A stretch of 15,670 bases of DNA from Wenzhouxiangella sp. Its GTDB lineage: Bacteria; Pseudomonadota; Gammaproteobacteria; Xanthomonadales; Wenzhouxiangellaceae. Shown here piece by piece: positions 1 through 7,358 of the stretch. The notes below the pieces were generated by a model. It did not search any database, had not been told where the DNA came from, and saw only the letters and a program-made list of their open reading frames with translations. Both the position numbers and the translations under genes were made by a program. Position 1 is the first letter of the stretch, and each line of letters starts with the position of its first letter. The DNA is taken from positions 1 to 15,670 of the forward strand of contig JAGYMV010000011.1 in assembly GCA_018400355.1 (NCBI GenBank), written 5' to 3'.

Positions 1-623
1 TCGAGCTTCTTTAATTTAGAAAGCTGCGATTCAATTTCATCGGGGCGCCAAGCGGCCAGAAGGCTGTTGTAAAAATCTTCTTTGAGCGCCGGCAAAGCCC
101 CTTGCGTATGTGCCTCAACCAGGTCTTTGGCTTCCTCCAGACTGGCTGGTCTGGCCAGATCCATCACAACCACGTGCGTGCCGGCCTGTCCAAGGGCTTT
201 AATGGATGCCCACATCGTCATCGGATCGTTTAAATGATGAACCAAACTGTTTGAGACGATGGCTTCAAAAGGACCGAGCGCTCGAACCGCTTCGAGATCA
301 CTCGGAAGATGGGCTTCGATGAGGGCGACCCGTCCGTCTAGGTTTTCCTCGGCGATGCATTGCCGAGCCAGTTTCAGCATATTCGGTCCAGCATCGACTC
401 CTAGCATGTCCCAATCGGGCAGGGTATGGGCCAATTCAACCAGCAAACCACCCGAGCCGCAGCCCAAGTCCAATAAGCGTGTCTCTAGCGCGGGCTGCTG
501 GCCTTTTAAGGTGCGACGCACTGCTTGGCTAAAGAGGCGATTGGGCTCGGAGAAATCAGCCGCCGCGTAGGCCTGAGTTTGCTCCAGAGAATCCATCAGT
601 TCTGGTTCAGGAATGCGTTTCAT
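1..623 (-). CDS. Class I SAM-dependent methyltransferase (3' end cut by window)
   Basis: Reading the minus strand from the ATG at 623 gives 207 residues that stay open to the window edge, so the C-terminus is missing. Residues 50-59 (LLDLGCGSGG) are the glycine-rich SAM-binding motif I, and Asp77 in GVDAGPNM fits the acidic residue that binds the ribose of SAM. SNSLVHHL (124-131) and VVMDLARP (152-159) fit the later strands of a Rossmann-fold methyltransferase. The N-terminus (RIPEPELMDS, then AYAAADFSEPN) recalls a widespread but uncharacterised proteobacterial methyltransferase family. The substrate cannot be told; nothing points to DNA or rRNA specifically. Its ATG overlaps the lptM stop codon by four bases (ATGA), so the two are probably translationally coupled. 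The start is set by that overlap and by GAGG shortly upstream. Confidence 0.85.
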   Translation of the reverse strand, partial: MKRIPEPELMDSLEQTQAYAAADFSEPNRLFSQAVRRTLKGQQPALETRLLDLGCGSGGLLVELAHTLPDWDMLGVDAGPNMLKLARQCIAEENLDGRVALIEAHLPSDLEAVRALGPFEAIVSNSLVHHLNDPMTMWASIKALGQAGTHVVVMDLARPASLEEAKDLVEAHTQGALPALKEDFYNSLLAAWRPDEIESQLSKLKKL

Positions 624-781
624 TGAGATGCCTCGACGGTCTTGGCGTCGGCGGTCCCTGATGGCGCATGGATTGCTGCCTGTGACTGAGTGGCTTCGGG
701 CAGGATCAAATCATCTTTTAAGCCACAACCACTCAGCACAAAGCCCGTCACCAACCAGACCAAGAGTGGACGTGCGCGCAT
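620..781 (-). CDS. lptM: LptM-type small outer-membrane lipoprotein
   Basis: This is a 53-residue protein beginning MRARPLLVWLVTGFVLSGCG. It has a positive N-terminus, a hydrophobic stretch and a lipobox (LSGC, Cys19), so it should be lipidated and sent to the outer membrane. Directly after the cysteine comes GLKDDLILPE, matching the short conserved GLKGPLYLP-like signature of LptM (formerly YifL), which in E. coli assists assembly of the LPS translocon LptD-LptE. The remaining 25 residues are Ala/Thr/Ser-rich and look disordered, as in the family. LptM often sits beside lysA or dapF; here the next gene is a methyltransferase. Eight T residues (781-788) on the plus strand put an A-tract directly before its ATG, and no clear Shine-Dalgarno is seen. 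A longer reading frame extends upstream to 1099 but lies antisense to the esterase and is not needed. Confidence 0.8.
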   Translation of the reverse strand: MRARPLLVWLVTGFVLSGCGLKDDLILPEATQSQAAIHAPSGTADAKTVEASQ

Positions 782-824
782 TTTTTTTGGTTCTTGATTG
801 GGCTCAGGCGTTAAACTGAATGAC

Positions 825-1529
825 ATGAAAACCCTCACTTTAAACAACATTGAATGCGTGGTGGTTGAGACCACGCCAAATCCAAGCGTCAGCGTGATTT
901 GGCTGCATGGCCTGGGGGCGGATGGCAACGACTTCGTGCCCATTGTACCGCAGCTCCAAAGTGCCAAAGACCATGGGATGCGCTTCATCTTCCCAAATGC
1001 ACCGATTCGACCCGTCACTCTAAATGGTGGCATGGCCATGCGGGCTTGGTATGACATTTTGGGTTTTGATATGGATAGAGACCAAGATGCCCAAGGCATT
1101 GCTGAGTCGGTTCATGCCATCACTGGGTTGGTGGAGGCAGAAATGGACGCCCCTGGTATTGAGCGTGTTGGGTTGGCCGGGTTTTCCCAAGGAGGCGCGA
1201 TCGCACTCAGGGCGGGTTTGGCCTGCACACGGCCTTTGTTTGCGATCGTGGCCTTATCCACCTATTTGCTACAAGGCAGGCAATTGGATCAATGGCTGGC
1301 GCCGGCGCAGTCCCAATGCCCCATTTACATGGCGCACGGAAGCCATGACCCCATTGTCCCACTGGGCTTAGGGGATCTGGCGCAAAAGACGCTCACGCAG
1401 GCTGGCTTGGACGTGAACTTCCAAACTTGGCCGATGGCCCATGAGGTGTGTGCGCCAGAAGTCGGGGCGATCGATGCATTTTTTTCGGTGTCCTTGGACA
1501 ATCAGGCCGGCATTGGACATGAGGCCTAG
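825..1529 (+). CDS. Carboxylesterase / lysophospholipase-like alpha/beta hydrolase
   Basis: A 234-residue cytoplasmic serine hydrolase of the phospholipase/carboxylesterase family (Abhydrolase_2), similar in size to the roughly 215-residue Pseudomonas carboxylesterase. Residues 26-36 (WLHGLGADGND) form the oxyanion-side HG motif. The nucleophile is Ser121 in GFSQGG, the acid is probably Asp175 in HGSHDPIVP, and the general base is His206 in MAHEV, so the triad is complete. IRPVTLNGGMAMRAWYD (61-77) is also typical. Members hydrolyse short-chain esters or lysophospholipids; the physiological substrate is unknown. I chose the ATG at 825 over a TTG at 798 in the same frame because residues from 825 onwards match the family start; neither has a strong ribosome site. 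No signal peptide is visible. It is divergent from lptM, with 43 bases between the starts. Confidence 0.88.
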   Translation: MKTLTLNNIECVVVETTPNPSVSVIWLHGLGADGNDFVPIVPQLQSAKDHGMRFIFPNAPIRPVTLNGGMAMRAWYDILGFDMDRDQDAQGIAESVHAITGLVEAEMDAPGIERVGLAGFSQGGAIALRAGLACTRPLFAIVALSTYLLQGRQLDQWLAPAQSQCPIYMAHGSHDPIVPLGLGDLAQKTLTQAGLDVNFQTWPMAHEVCAPEVGAIDAFFSVSLDNQAGIGHEA

Positions 1530-1567
1530 GTGGTGGCATGATGAATTTATTGGCTGAGGTGGATGTC

Positions 1568-1756
1568 ATGTTTCGCTATCCGGGCGCCGTTATGACGCTA
1601 GCTTTTGGGGCGCTTACCCCTACTGCCAACGCCAAAAAGCAAGTCCCTAGCGCTTCGAAAGCTTGGCTAGGCGCCCGGACCCATCGATTGGCCGCCAGTG
1701 TGGTCGCCCTCGCTCACTCACCCGGTCTGTCCTCATTTTCACGAAGGTTGTTTTGA
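1568..1756 (+). CDS. Doubtful small ORF with signal-peptide-like N-terminus
   Basis: This 62-codon frame fills most of the gap before hemX. It starts at an ATG preceded by GAGGTGG (1556-1562) at good spacing, and its stop overlaps the hemX start (TGATG, one shared base), an arrangement typical of coupled genes. The first 22 residues (MFRYPGAVMTLAFGALTPTANA) resemble a weak Sec signal with an Ala-x-Ala cleavage site. Against it, the rest is low in acidic residues, matches no family I know, and could be chance read-through of a leader region. It does not look like a remnant of hemD. An upstream ATG in frame lies at 1538. I would not accept it without conservation evidence. Confidence 0.2.
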   Translation: MFRYPGAVMTLAFGALTPTANAKKQVPSASKAWLGARTHRLAASVVALAHSPGLSSFSRRLF

Positions 1757-3027
1757 TGAGTGATTCCAGCAGTCCAAACCCAACAGCAAGTTCGAACCCA
1801 ACCACAAATGAAACACCCAAGAGATCTCGGTTTGGGGTGATCGTTAAAGCCGGATTGGCTCTGGTCTTTTTGGCTGTTTTGGCCCTCGGCGCGAGCAGTT
1901 ACTACCTGAGCTTTCCCTTCGGGTGGCCCACCGGGATCTGGCCTGCTCAAAAAAATGCCCTAGAGCAACGGGTCGTTGAGCTTGAACGAGCGATCGAGTC
2001 GGAGGTTTTGGGTGATGCGATGGACCGTCGGATTGAGCAAAGCATTGATTCGTCATTAGAGCAGTTTGCCTCGACTCAAGCGCAGGCTGAGAAAGTGTGG
2101 CAATCGCAGTTTGAAGACAAGCTCGAGGCCTTGGCTGGAGAAGTGGATCAACTCAACGCAGCCATCGCTCAAGTCTCGGCCACCGTCTCTGTTGTCGAAG
2201 ACGCCAACCGGACCCAAGGGACCCGCTTGGATGAATTGGGCGAGCAAGTGACCACGTTTGGGCGCGCCATTGAAGATTTGAGATCAAAAGTGAATCAGGC
2301 GGTGTCTGGATTAGGCGATTCAAATGGCTCGGTGACCGAAGAGTCTGTGCGAGTCGTGATGGCCCAGCGTGCTCAGTTGATGGAAGCCTATTGGGCTTTG
2401 CTTGAGATTGAGGGGCACGTGAACAGTCGCTCCAAAGACTGGGCGCTGGCCGGCTATGAGGCGCTCGGCCGCGAATGGGCCCAATCGAACAATGATGATC
2501 TATTGGCGTTGTTGCCAAGGCTAGAACAAGAGCAAGCGAGCTTGGCTGACTGGTCACCAACGGACTGGGCTCAGTGGCAAACCTCGATACAAGGCTGGCT
2601 GGTTGACCACAAGAGCTGGTCGTTTGCCCAAGTCAATCCGGCCACGATCGAAGAGCCCAAGGCCGAGGTCTCTTCCGCTGAGGCAGGCGAGGGTTGGTTG
2701 GCGCGCCTCGGCCAGCTGTTGTCAGGCGTGGTCCGAGTCAGGCCCCGAGATGTCGCGGCCTTATCTGCACGTGATCAGCGCTTGGCGCGCGCCAACATCG
2801 AGCAGCGGCTGTTGTTGCTGCAGATCGCGGTCACGTCACACGATGCAGTGGCCACACGCGGTCAGTCTGCTCAGCTCGGTTTGGAGATTGAACGCCTATA
2901 CAATGCCGACCAGACCCGAGCGGTGCGAGACCAACTCGAGCGCTTGGCCAGCATAGAGAACAGCCCACCACCGGATTCGCTTGGCGCCACAAAGCGTGCG
3001 CTCGAGCAGGTGCTCTACCAGCCATGA
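1756..3027 (+). CDS. hemX: HemX, membrane-anchored protein of the heme gene cluster
   Basis: A 423-residue protein with the HemX layout. It has a disordered Ser/Pro/Asn/Thr-rich cytoplasmic head (1-24), one membrane helix (about 27-52), a long alpha-helical and probably coiled-coil part (about 65-190), and a C-terminal helical domain. RVRPRD (327-332) followed by a helical stretch beginning ARANIEQRLLLLQ aligns with the equivalent IRRRD...RENIRSRLL region of E. coli HemX. The protein was once labelled uroporphyrinogen-III C-methyltransferase but lacks the SAM-binding core of that enzyme; its role near the tetrapyrrole pathway is not settled. The start at 1756 is preceded by GAAGG (1743-1747) eight bases upstream; an in-frame TTG at 1663 would add 31 unlikely residues. 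It overlaps hemY by four bases (ATGA). The usual upstream partners hemC and hemD are absent here. Confidence 0.85.
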   Translation: MSDSSSPNPTASSNPTTNETPKRSRFGVIVKAGLALVFLAVLALGASSYYLSFPFGWPTGIWPAQKNALEQRVVELERAIESEVLGDAMDRRIEQSIDSSLEQFASTQAQAEKVWQSQFEDKLEALAGEVDQLNAAIAQVSATVSVVEDANRTQGTRLDELGEQVTTFGRAIEDLRSKVNQAVSGLGDSNGSVTEESVRVVMAQRAQLMEAYWALLEIEGHVNSRSKDWALAGYEALGREWAQSNNDDLLALLPRLEQEQASLADWSPTDWAQWQTSIQGWLVDHKSWSFAQVNPATIEEPKAEVSSAEAGEGWLARLGQLLSGVVRVRPRDVAALSARDQRLARANIEQRLLLLQIAVTSHDAVATRGQSAQLGLEIERLYNADQTRAVRDQLERLASIENSPPPDSLGATKRALEQVLYQP

Positions 3028-4217
3028 AGTGGGTCTTCATGTTTTTGTTTGTGGCTGTGGTGGTGGTCGCTGGGGCGCTGGTGGCGCCGATTTTGTTGCA
3101 AGACCCCGGGCAAGTCGTGGTCGGTGTGGGGGCATGGGAAATCGAAATGCCACTGATCGCCTGGGTGCTAGTGGTGGTTGTGGTTTGGTTGGTCCTATCT
3201 TTATTGCTGGGTCTGATTCGTTGGCCTGGACGGTTGTTGGCAAAGCGCAAACAGACGCGCTCACGTCAGCAGCTTGAGGATGGATTTTTGGCACTCACCG
3301 AGGGCGAGTGGGACAAAGCTGAGCGTCTGTTTGCTCAGTCACTGACGTATCAAAAATCAACCGCTGGTTTGTTGGGGGCGGCTCGAGCCGCTCAGGGACG
3401 TTCGGACCCAGAAGCCAGAGATGCATGGCTTGATCAAGCCAATGCCCGGTTCGGGCGGAAGCATTTCATCACGCAATTTGCCCGCGCGCGGCTGGCGCTC
3501 GAGGAAGGTCGGGTGGATCAAGCCATCACCATTTTAGAGAGCTTGCATTTAAAAAAGCCCAAGCACATGGGGGTGTTGCGATCACTGTTGGGCGCCTATC
3601 AAGACAGTGGCCGATGGCGACCACTTCGTGAATTAACACCGGCGCTGAGACGGGCCGGCATGCTCGATCCAGAAAAAGCGCAGGCCTTGTCGCAACTGGC
3701 AGCCGAACGTGAATTGGCCAACTGCGATGACTACCCATCGTTGCAACAGACATGGAAATCTTTGGGTTCCCGTCAGCGCAAGGAGAGACCATTGGTGTTG
3801 GCCTATGCCCATCGGGCGGCCGCCTTGGGGCATCACGATCATTCGGGTCGTCTGCTGGTCGATTTGTTGGATCAAAGTTTGGATGCAGAGGTTCTCAAGA
3901 CTTATCGGGTCAGTGATGACACCAACCGCGCGCGGCGCATCCTTGATTGTGAGAAGCGAATCCAGAGCCACCCCGAGCATCCTGAGCTTTTAGAGACACT
4001 GGGGCTTTTGTATCTGGATGACCGTCAGTATGAGAAGGCACAAAGCTTTTTGGAGCAGGCCCTCAAGAAAAGAGCATCGGCTGAGATTTACATGGCCCTG
4101 GGTCGTCTTATGGACAGACAAGGCGATGCTGAGGCCTCGGCTCGCTATTATCGAAATGCCCTGCAATTTCATGCAAAGAAAGATCAGCGGTTATTGGACA
4201 AGCCCGGTTTTGGCTGA
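3024..4217 (+). CDS. hemY: HemY, inner-membrane TPR protein of the heme gene cluster
   Basis: A 397-residue protein close to the E. coli HemY length. Two membrane helices (about 1-24 and 43-64) flank a short loop with the pattern seen in the HemY N-terminal domain. A basic stretch (RWPGRLLAKRKQTRSRQQ, about 66-83) then leads into a helical repeat region. Tetratricopeptide-like helices are visible near LLETLGLLYLDDRQYEKAQSFLEQAL and YMALGRLMDRQGDAEASARYYRNAL towards the C-terminus. It is unrelated to the protoporphyrinogen oxidase HemY of Bacillus; this proteobacterial protein has no FAD motif. It is thought to act with HemX at the inner membrane in late tetrapyrrole supply, but the mechanism is not established. 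The ATG lies within the last codons of hemX (4-base overlap), so coupling is likely. The typA promoter lies immediately after its stop. Confidence 0.87.
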   Translation: MKWVFMFLFVAVVVVAGALVAPILLQDPGQVVVGVGAWEIEMPLIAWVLVVVVVWLVLSLLLGLIRWPGRLLAKRKQTRSRQQLEDGFLALTEGEWDKAERLFAQSLTYQKSTAGLLGAARAAQGRSDPEARDAWLDQANARFGRKHFITQFARARLALEEGRVDQAITILESLHLKKPKHMGVLRSLLGAYQDSGRWRPLRELTPALRRAGMLDPEKAQALSQLAAERELANCDDYPSLQQTWKSLGSRQRKERPLVLAYAHRAAALGHHDHSGRLLVDLLDQSLDAEVLKTYRVSDDTNRARRILDCEKRIQSHPEHPELLETLGLLYLDDRQYEKAQSFLEQALKKRASAEIYMALGRLMDRQGDAEASARYYRNALQFHAKKDQRLLDKPGFG

Positions 4218-4228
4218 GAAATAACAGG

Positions 4229-4234
4229 TATAAT
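4229..4234 (+). promoter_or_regulatory. Consensus -10 element for typA
   Basis: A perfect TATAAT lies 11 bases after the hemY stop, in the only gap between hemY and typA. Transcription would begin near 4241 and give a leader of about 30 bases. No good -35 hexamer stands 16-18 bases upstream (the region reads GGTTTTG), and there is no extended -10 TG. The match is seen directly; its use as a promoter is inferred. Confidence 0.55.
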
Positions 4235-4272
4235 CTCGGTCTCTTCGCGCCCAGGGTCGGGATACCCCTTTC

Positions 4273-6081
4273 ATGAAACTTAGAAACATTGCGATCATCG
4301 CTCACGTTGATCATGGCAAGACCACACTCGTCGACCAGTTGCTTCGGCAATCGGGCGAATTTGCTGCACACGAACGCTTGACTGACCGAGTCATGGACTC
4401 GGGCGATCAGGAGCGTGAGCGCGGCATCACCATTTTGGCAAAAAACACCGCCATCAATTGGCGCGATTGGCGCATTAACATCGTCGACACACCAGGCCAC
4501 GCTGACTTTGGTGGCGAGGTTGAGCGCGTCTTATCCATGGTGGACTCTGTTTTATTGCTTGTCGATGCCGTCGATGGGCCCATGCCACAGACGCGCTTTG
4601 TCACCCAAAAAGCCTTTGCTATGGGTTTTAAACCGATTGTTGTGATCAATAAAATCGATCGGGATGGTGCTCGACCCGACTGGGTTTTGAACCAAACATT
4701 TGATTTGTTTGACCAACTTGAAGCCACCGATGAGCAGTTGGATTTCCCCGTTTTATATGCTTCAGCCTTAAATGGTTATGCCGGTTTGGAGCCGGATATT
4801 CGCTCGGGTGATCTAACGCCTTTGTTCGAGGCTTTGGTTGAGCATGTGCCTGAGCCACCCGTTGATCCGGATGGCCCTTTTCAAATGCAAATTTCAACGC
4901 TGGCTTACTCAACCTATGTGGGTTTGATTGGGGTGGGCCGGATCCGTAGAGGCAAAGTCTCAACCAACCAATCGGTTGCGGTGGTTGATGCCGAAGGCAA
5001 AAAAACCACGGGGCGGGTCTTGCAGGTGTTGGGTTTTAAAGGCTTAAAACGTGAGGAAGTGCCCGAGGCCAGCGCTGGTGACATTATTGGCATCTCGGGC
5101 ATCGAGAATTTGGGCATCTCTTCGACCTTGTGTGATCCAAGCGCTGTGGAGGCATTGCCTGTTTTGACGGTGGATGAGCCCACCATTCATATGACGTTCC
5201 AAGTCAATGATTCACCTTTTGCTGGCCGTGAGGGTAAGTTTTTGACCTCACGTCAATTGCGCGCCAGGCTGTATCAAGAAGCGTCTCACAACGTCGCTTT
5301 GCAAATCAGTGATACACCTGACCCAGATCAATTTGAAGTGGCGGGCAGGGGCGAATTGCACTTGTCGGTTTTGATTGAAGCGATGCGTCGCGAAGGATTT
5401 GAATTGGCGGTCTCGCGTCCTCGGGTGAGAAAGCGTGAGATCGATGGTGAGATCAAAGAGCCTTGGGAGTCTGTTGTCTTAGACTGCGAAGAGGATTATC
5501 AGGGCGCTGTGATGCAGGCGATGGGCGAGCGTAAGGCGCAATTGCGTGACATCCAACCCGATGGGCGCGGGCGGGTGCGATTGGATTATTTGGCGCCGGC
5601 ACGCGGTTTGATTGGATTTCAAAGTCAATACCGAACAATGACAGCCGGCACCGGTTTGTTCTTTCGGGTGTTTGATCATTGGGGCGAGCAAACAGACAGT
5701 TTTAGTTCGCGCATCAATGGCACCTTGATCAGCATGGACATGGGTGTGACCGTTGCCTATGCCTTATTTAACTTGCAAGAGCGTGGCAAGCTGTTTGTGG
5801 GCGCGGGTGAAGATGTCTATGAGGGCATGATCATTGGTCTGCACAACAGAGACAATGACTTGGTGGTTAATCCACTCAAGAAAAAGCAGCTGACCAATGT
5901 CAGGGCAGCGGGGAAGGATGATGCTTTGTTGTTAACACCACCGATCAAGATGAGCTTAGAGCAGGCCTTGGAGTTTTTGGCTGATGACGAGCTCCTTGAA
6001 GTCACACCCACCCATATCCGGCTCAGAAAACGCCTCTTGAAAGAGAACGAACGCAAGCGTGCAGGTCGCGAGGGCCGCTGA
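4273..6081 (+). CDS. typA: Translational GTPase TypA/BipA
   Basis: A 602-residue, full-length ribosome-binding GTPase of the EF-G-like family; the E. coli protein is about 607. The P-loop is AHVDHGKTT (10-18), switch I includes RGITILAKNTA (50-60), G3 is DTPGH (72-76) and G4 is NKID (126-129). Domain order follows: beta-barrel domain II (about 205-300), a domain like EF-G domain III, the shared GRGELHLSVLIE segment (EF-G domain V-like), and the TypA-specific C-terminal domain with GERKAQLRDIQPDGRGRVRLDY and SRGLIGF-like (here ARGLIGF) motifs. It acts in 50S subunit assembly and in growth under cold or other stress. The match to E. coli BipA is strong along the whole length. It probably has its own promoter at 4229-4234. 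Only 12 bases separate it from the acyl-CoA dehydrogenase, so read-through into that gene is likely. Confidence 0.97.
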   Translation: MKLRNIAIIAHVDHGKTTLVDQLLRQSGEFAAHERLTDRVMDSGDQERERGITILAKNTAINWRDWRINIVDTPGHADFGGEVERVLSMVDSVLLLVDAVDGPMPQTRFVTQKAFAMGFKPIVVINKIDRDGARPDWVLNQTFDLFDQLEATDEQLDFPVLYASALNGYAGLEPDIRSGDLTPLFEALVEHVPEPPVDPDGPFQMQISTLAYSTYVGLIGVGRIRRGKVSTNQSVAVVDAEGKKTTGRVLQVLGFKGLKREEVPEASAGDIIGISGIENLGISSTLCDPSAVEALPVLTVDEPTIHMTFQVNDSPFAGREGKFLTSRQLRARLYQEASHNVALQISDTPDPDQFEVAGRGELHLSVLIEAMRREGFELAVSRPRVRKREIDGEIKEPWESVVLDCEEDYQGAVMQAMGERKAQLRDIQPDGRGRVRLDYLAPARGLIGFQSQYRTMTAGTGLFFRVFDHWGEQTDSFSSRINGTLISMDMGVTVAYALFNLQERGKLFVGAGEDVYEGMIIGLHNRDNDLVVNPLKKKQLTNVRAAGKDDALLLTPPIKMSLEQALEFLADDELLEVTPTHIRLRKRLLKENERKRAGREGR

Positions 6082-6093
6082 TAGGATAGAGAC

Positions 6094-7314
6094 ATGGATT
6101 TTTCTCAATCGCCGAAGGCCAAAGGTTTAAGTGAGCAGCTCGCTGCGTTTATGCAAGAGCATGTCATTCCCTATGAGGCCCAATGGCATGAGGAAATGTC
6201 TCAGCTAGACAACCCTTGGCAGGTGCTGCCTGGCATTCGGGCCTTGAAAGAAAAAGCGCGTGATGCCGGGCTTTGGAACCTGTTTTTGCCCGATGAACAA
6301 TTGGGCCAGGGTTTGAGCAATCTAGACTATGCGCCAATGGCCGAGTGCATGGGTCGGTCCTTCATTGCACCTGAGATTTTCAATTGCAATGCGCCAGATA
6401 CGGGCAACATGGAGGTCCTGTACCACTATGGTTCAGCCGCACAAAAAGACCGCTGGCTAAGACCCTTGTTGGCAGCAGAGATCCGGTCGGCTTTTTGTAT
6501 GACCGAGCCCGACGTGGCTTCTTCAGATGCCACCAACATGCAGGCCACAGCGATCGTTGAAGGCGACGAGGTGGTGCTGAATGGTCGCAAGTGGTGGTCC
6601 ACAGGCGTGGGCCATCCAGATTGTCAGGTCGTTATTTTCATGGGGCTGACTGACCCTGAAGCCGATCGCCATCGGCGCCACTCGATGGTGTTGGTGCCCT
6701 TGGATACACCGGGTGTCAAAGTCGAGCGCATGCTCAAAACCATGGGCCAGTTGGACGCGCCGTATGGCCATGGAGAGGTTTCTTTTACTCAAGTTCGCCT
6801 GCCACTCGATGCCATCATTGCAGGCCCTGGGAGGGGATTTGAAATTGCTCAAGGCCGCCTCGGCCCAGGCCGAATCCACCATTGCATGCGCTTGATTGGA
6901 TTGGCTGAGCACGCACTGAGCTTGGCGTGCCAGCGGGCAGTCTCGAGGCAAGCGTTTTCCAAGCGGTTATCTGATTTGGGCGGAAATGGCGAACGCATTG
7001 CCCAGGCGCGCATTGCCATTGAGCAGGCCAGGTTGTTGGTCTTGAAAGCGGCCTGGGCGCTTGATCAGCATGGCGTTCGGCAGTCCATGAGTGAGATTGC
7101 CCAAATCAAAGTGGCGGTGCCGAGCATGGCACTGAACGTCATTGATATGGCCATGCAGCTCCATGGTGGTGCTGGTTTAAGTGATGATTTTCCCTTGGCC
7201 ATGGCATGGACAGGCGCTCGGGCATTGCGCTTAGCCGATGGCCCAGATGAAGTGCACCGCGCCCTGATCGCACGCTTGGAGCTCAAGCCCTATTTGCAGG
7301 CCAATGAAACTTGA
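6094..7314 (+). CDS. Acyl-CoA dehydrogenase, ACAD10/11-like
   Basis: A 406-residue flavoprotein of the acyl-CoA dehydrogenase fold: a helical N-terminal domain, a central beta domain with FCMTEPDVASSDATN (around 135-149) and the NGRKWWSTG segment, and a C-terminal helical domain with QLHGGAGLSDDFPL. The residue matching the usual catalytic glutamate (YEGTSEIQR in MCAD) is an aspartate here, Asp382 in RLADGPDEVHR. That motif is the one I recall from human ACAD11 and related bacterial proteins, and it sets this clade apart from ordinary fatty-acid enzymes. With the kinase-fold gene that follows, it probably handles 4-phosphorylated acyl-CoA, as reported for ACAD10/11 and for LvaC in levulinate use. 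The start has AGGATAG seven bases before the ATG. Exact substrate unknown; a conventional dehydrogenation is possible. Confidence 0.9.
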   Translation: MDFSQSPKAKGLSEQLAAFMQEHVIPYEAQWHEEMSQLDNPWQVLPGIRALKEKARDAGLWNLFLPDEQLGQGLSNLDYAPMAECMGRSFIAPEIFNCNAPDTGNMEVLYHYGSAAQKDRWLRPLLAAEIRSAFCMTEPDVASSDATNMQATAIVEGDEVVLNGRKWWSTGVGHPDCQVVIFMGLTDPEADRHRRHSMVLVPLDTPGVKVERMLKTMGQLDAPYGHGEVSFTQVRLPLDAIIAGPGRGFEIAQGRLGPGRIHHCMRLIGLAEHALSLACQRAVSRQAFSKRLSDLGGNGERIAQARIAIEQARLLVLKAAWALDQHGVRQSMSEIAQIKVAVPSMALNVIDMAMQLHGGAGLSDDFPLAMAWTGARALRLADGPDEVHRALIARLELKPYLQANET

Positions 7315-7358
7315 GTTTGGTGTGTGTCCTCTTTGGATAATGTCGTGAGCATGCCCCT

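Noticed and set aside
798..824. TTG start adding nine residues to the esterase
   Set aside because: The added residues match nothing in the family, and the ATG at 825 fits the usual N-terminus.
620..1099. A 159-codon minus-strand frame reaching into the esterase gene
   Set aside because: Only the last 53 codons look like protein (the LptM lipoprotein); the upstream part is antisense to a well-supported gene.
1646..1671. Inverted repeat CCTAGC...GCTAGG before hemX as a terminator
   Set aside because: The arms are short, the stem is bulged and no T-run follows on either strand.
1663..1755. TTG start adding 31 residues to HemX
   Set aside because: The extension is unlike HemX N-termini, while the ATG at 1756 has a good ribosome site.
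4254..4267. GGGT/ACCC hairpin before typA as a translational switch
   Set aside because: A four-base-pair stem is too weak to call; such matches arise by chance.
7311..7341. TTGAGT and GATAAT as a promoter for the kinase gene
   Set aside because: The 19-base spacing and weak hexamers are not enough in a 44-base gap inside a colinear run.
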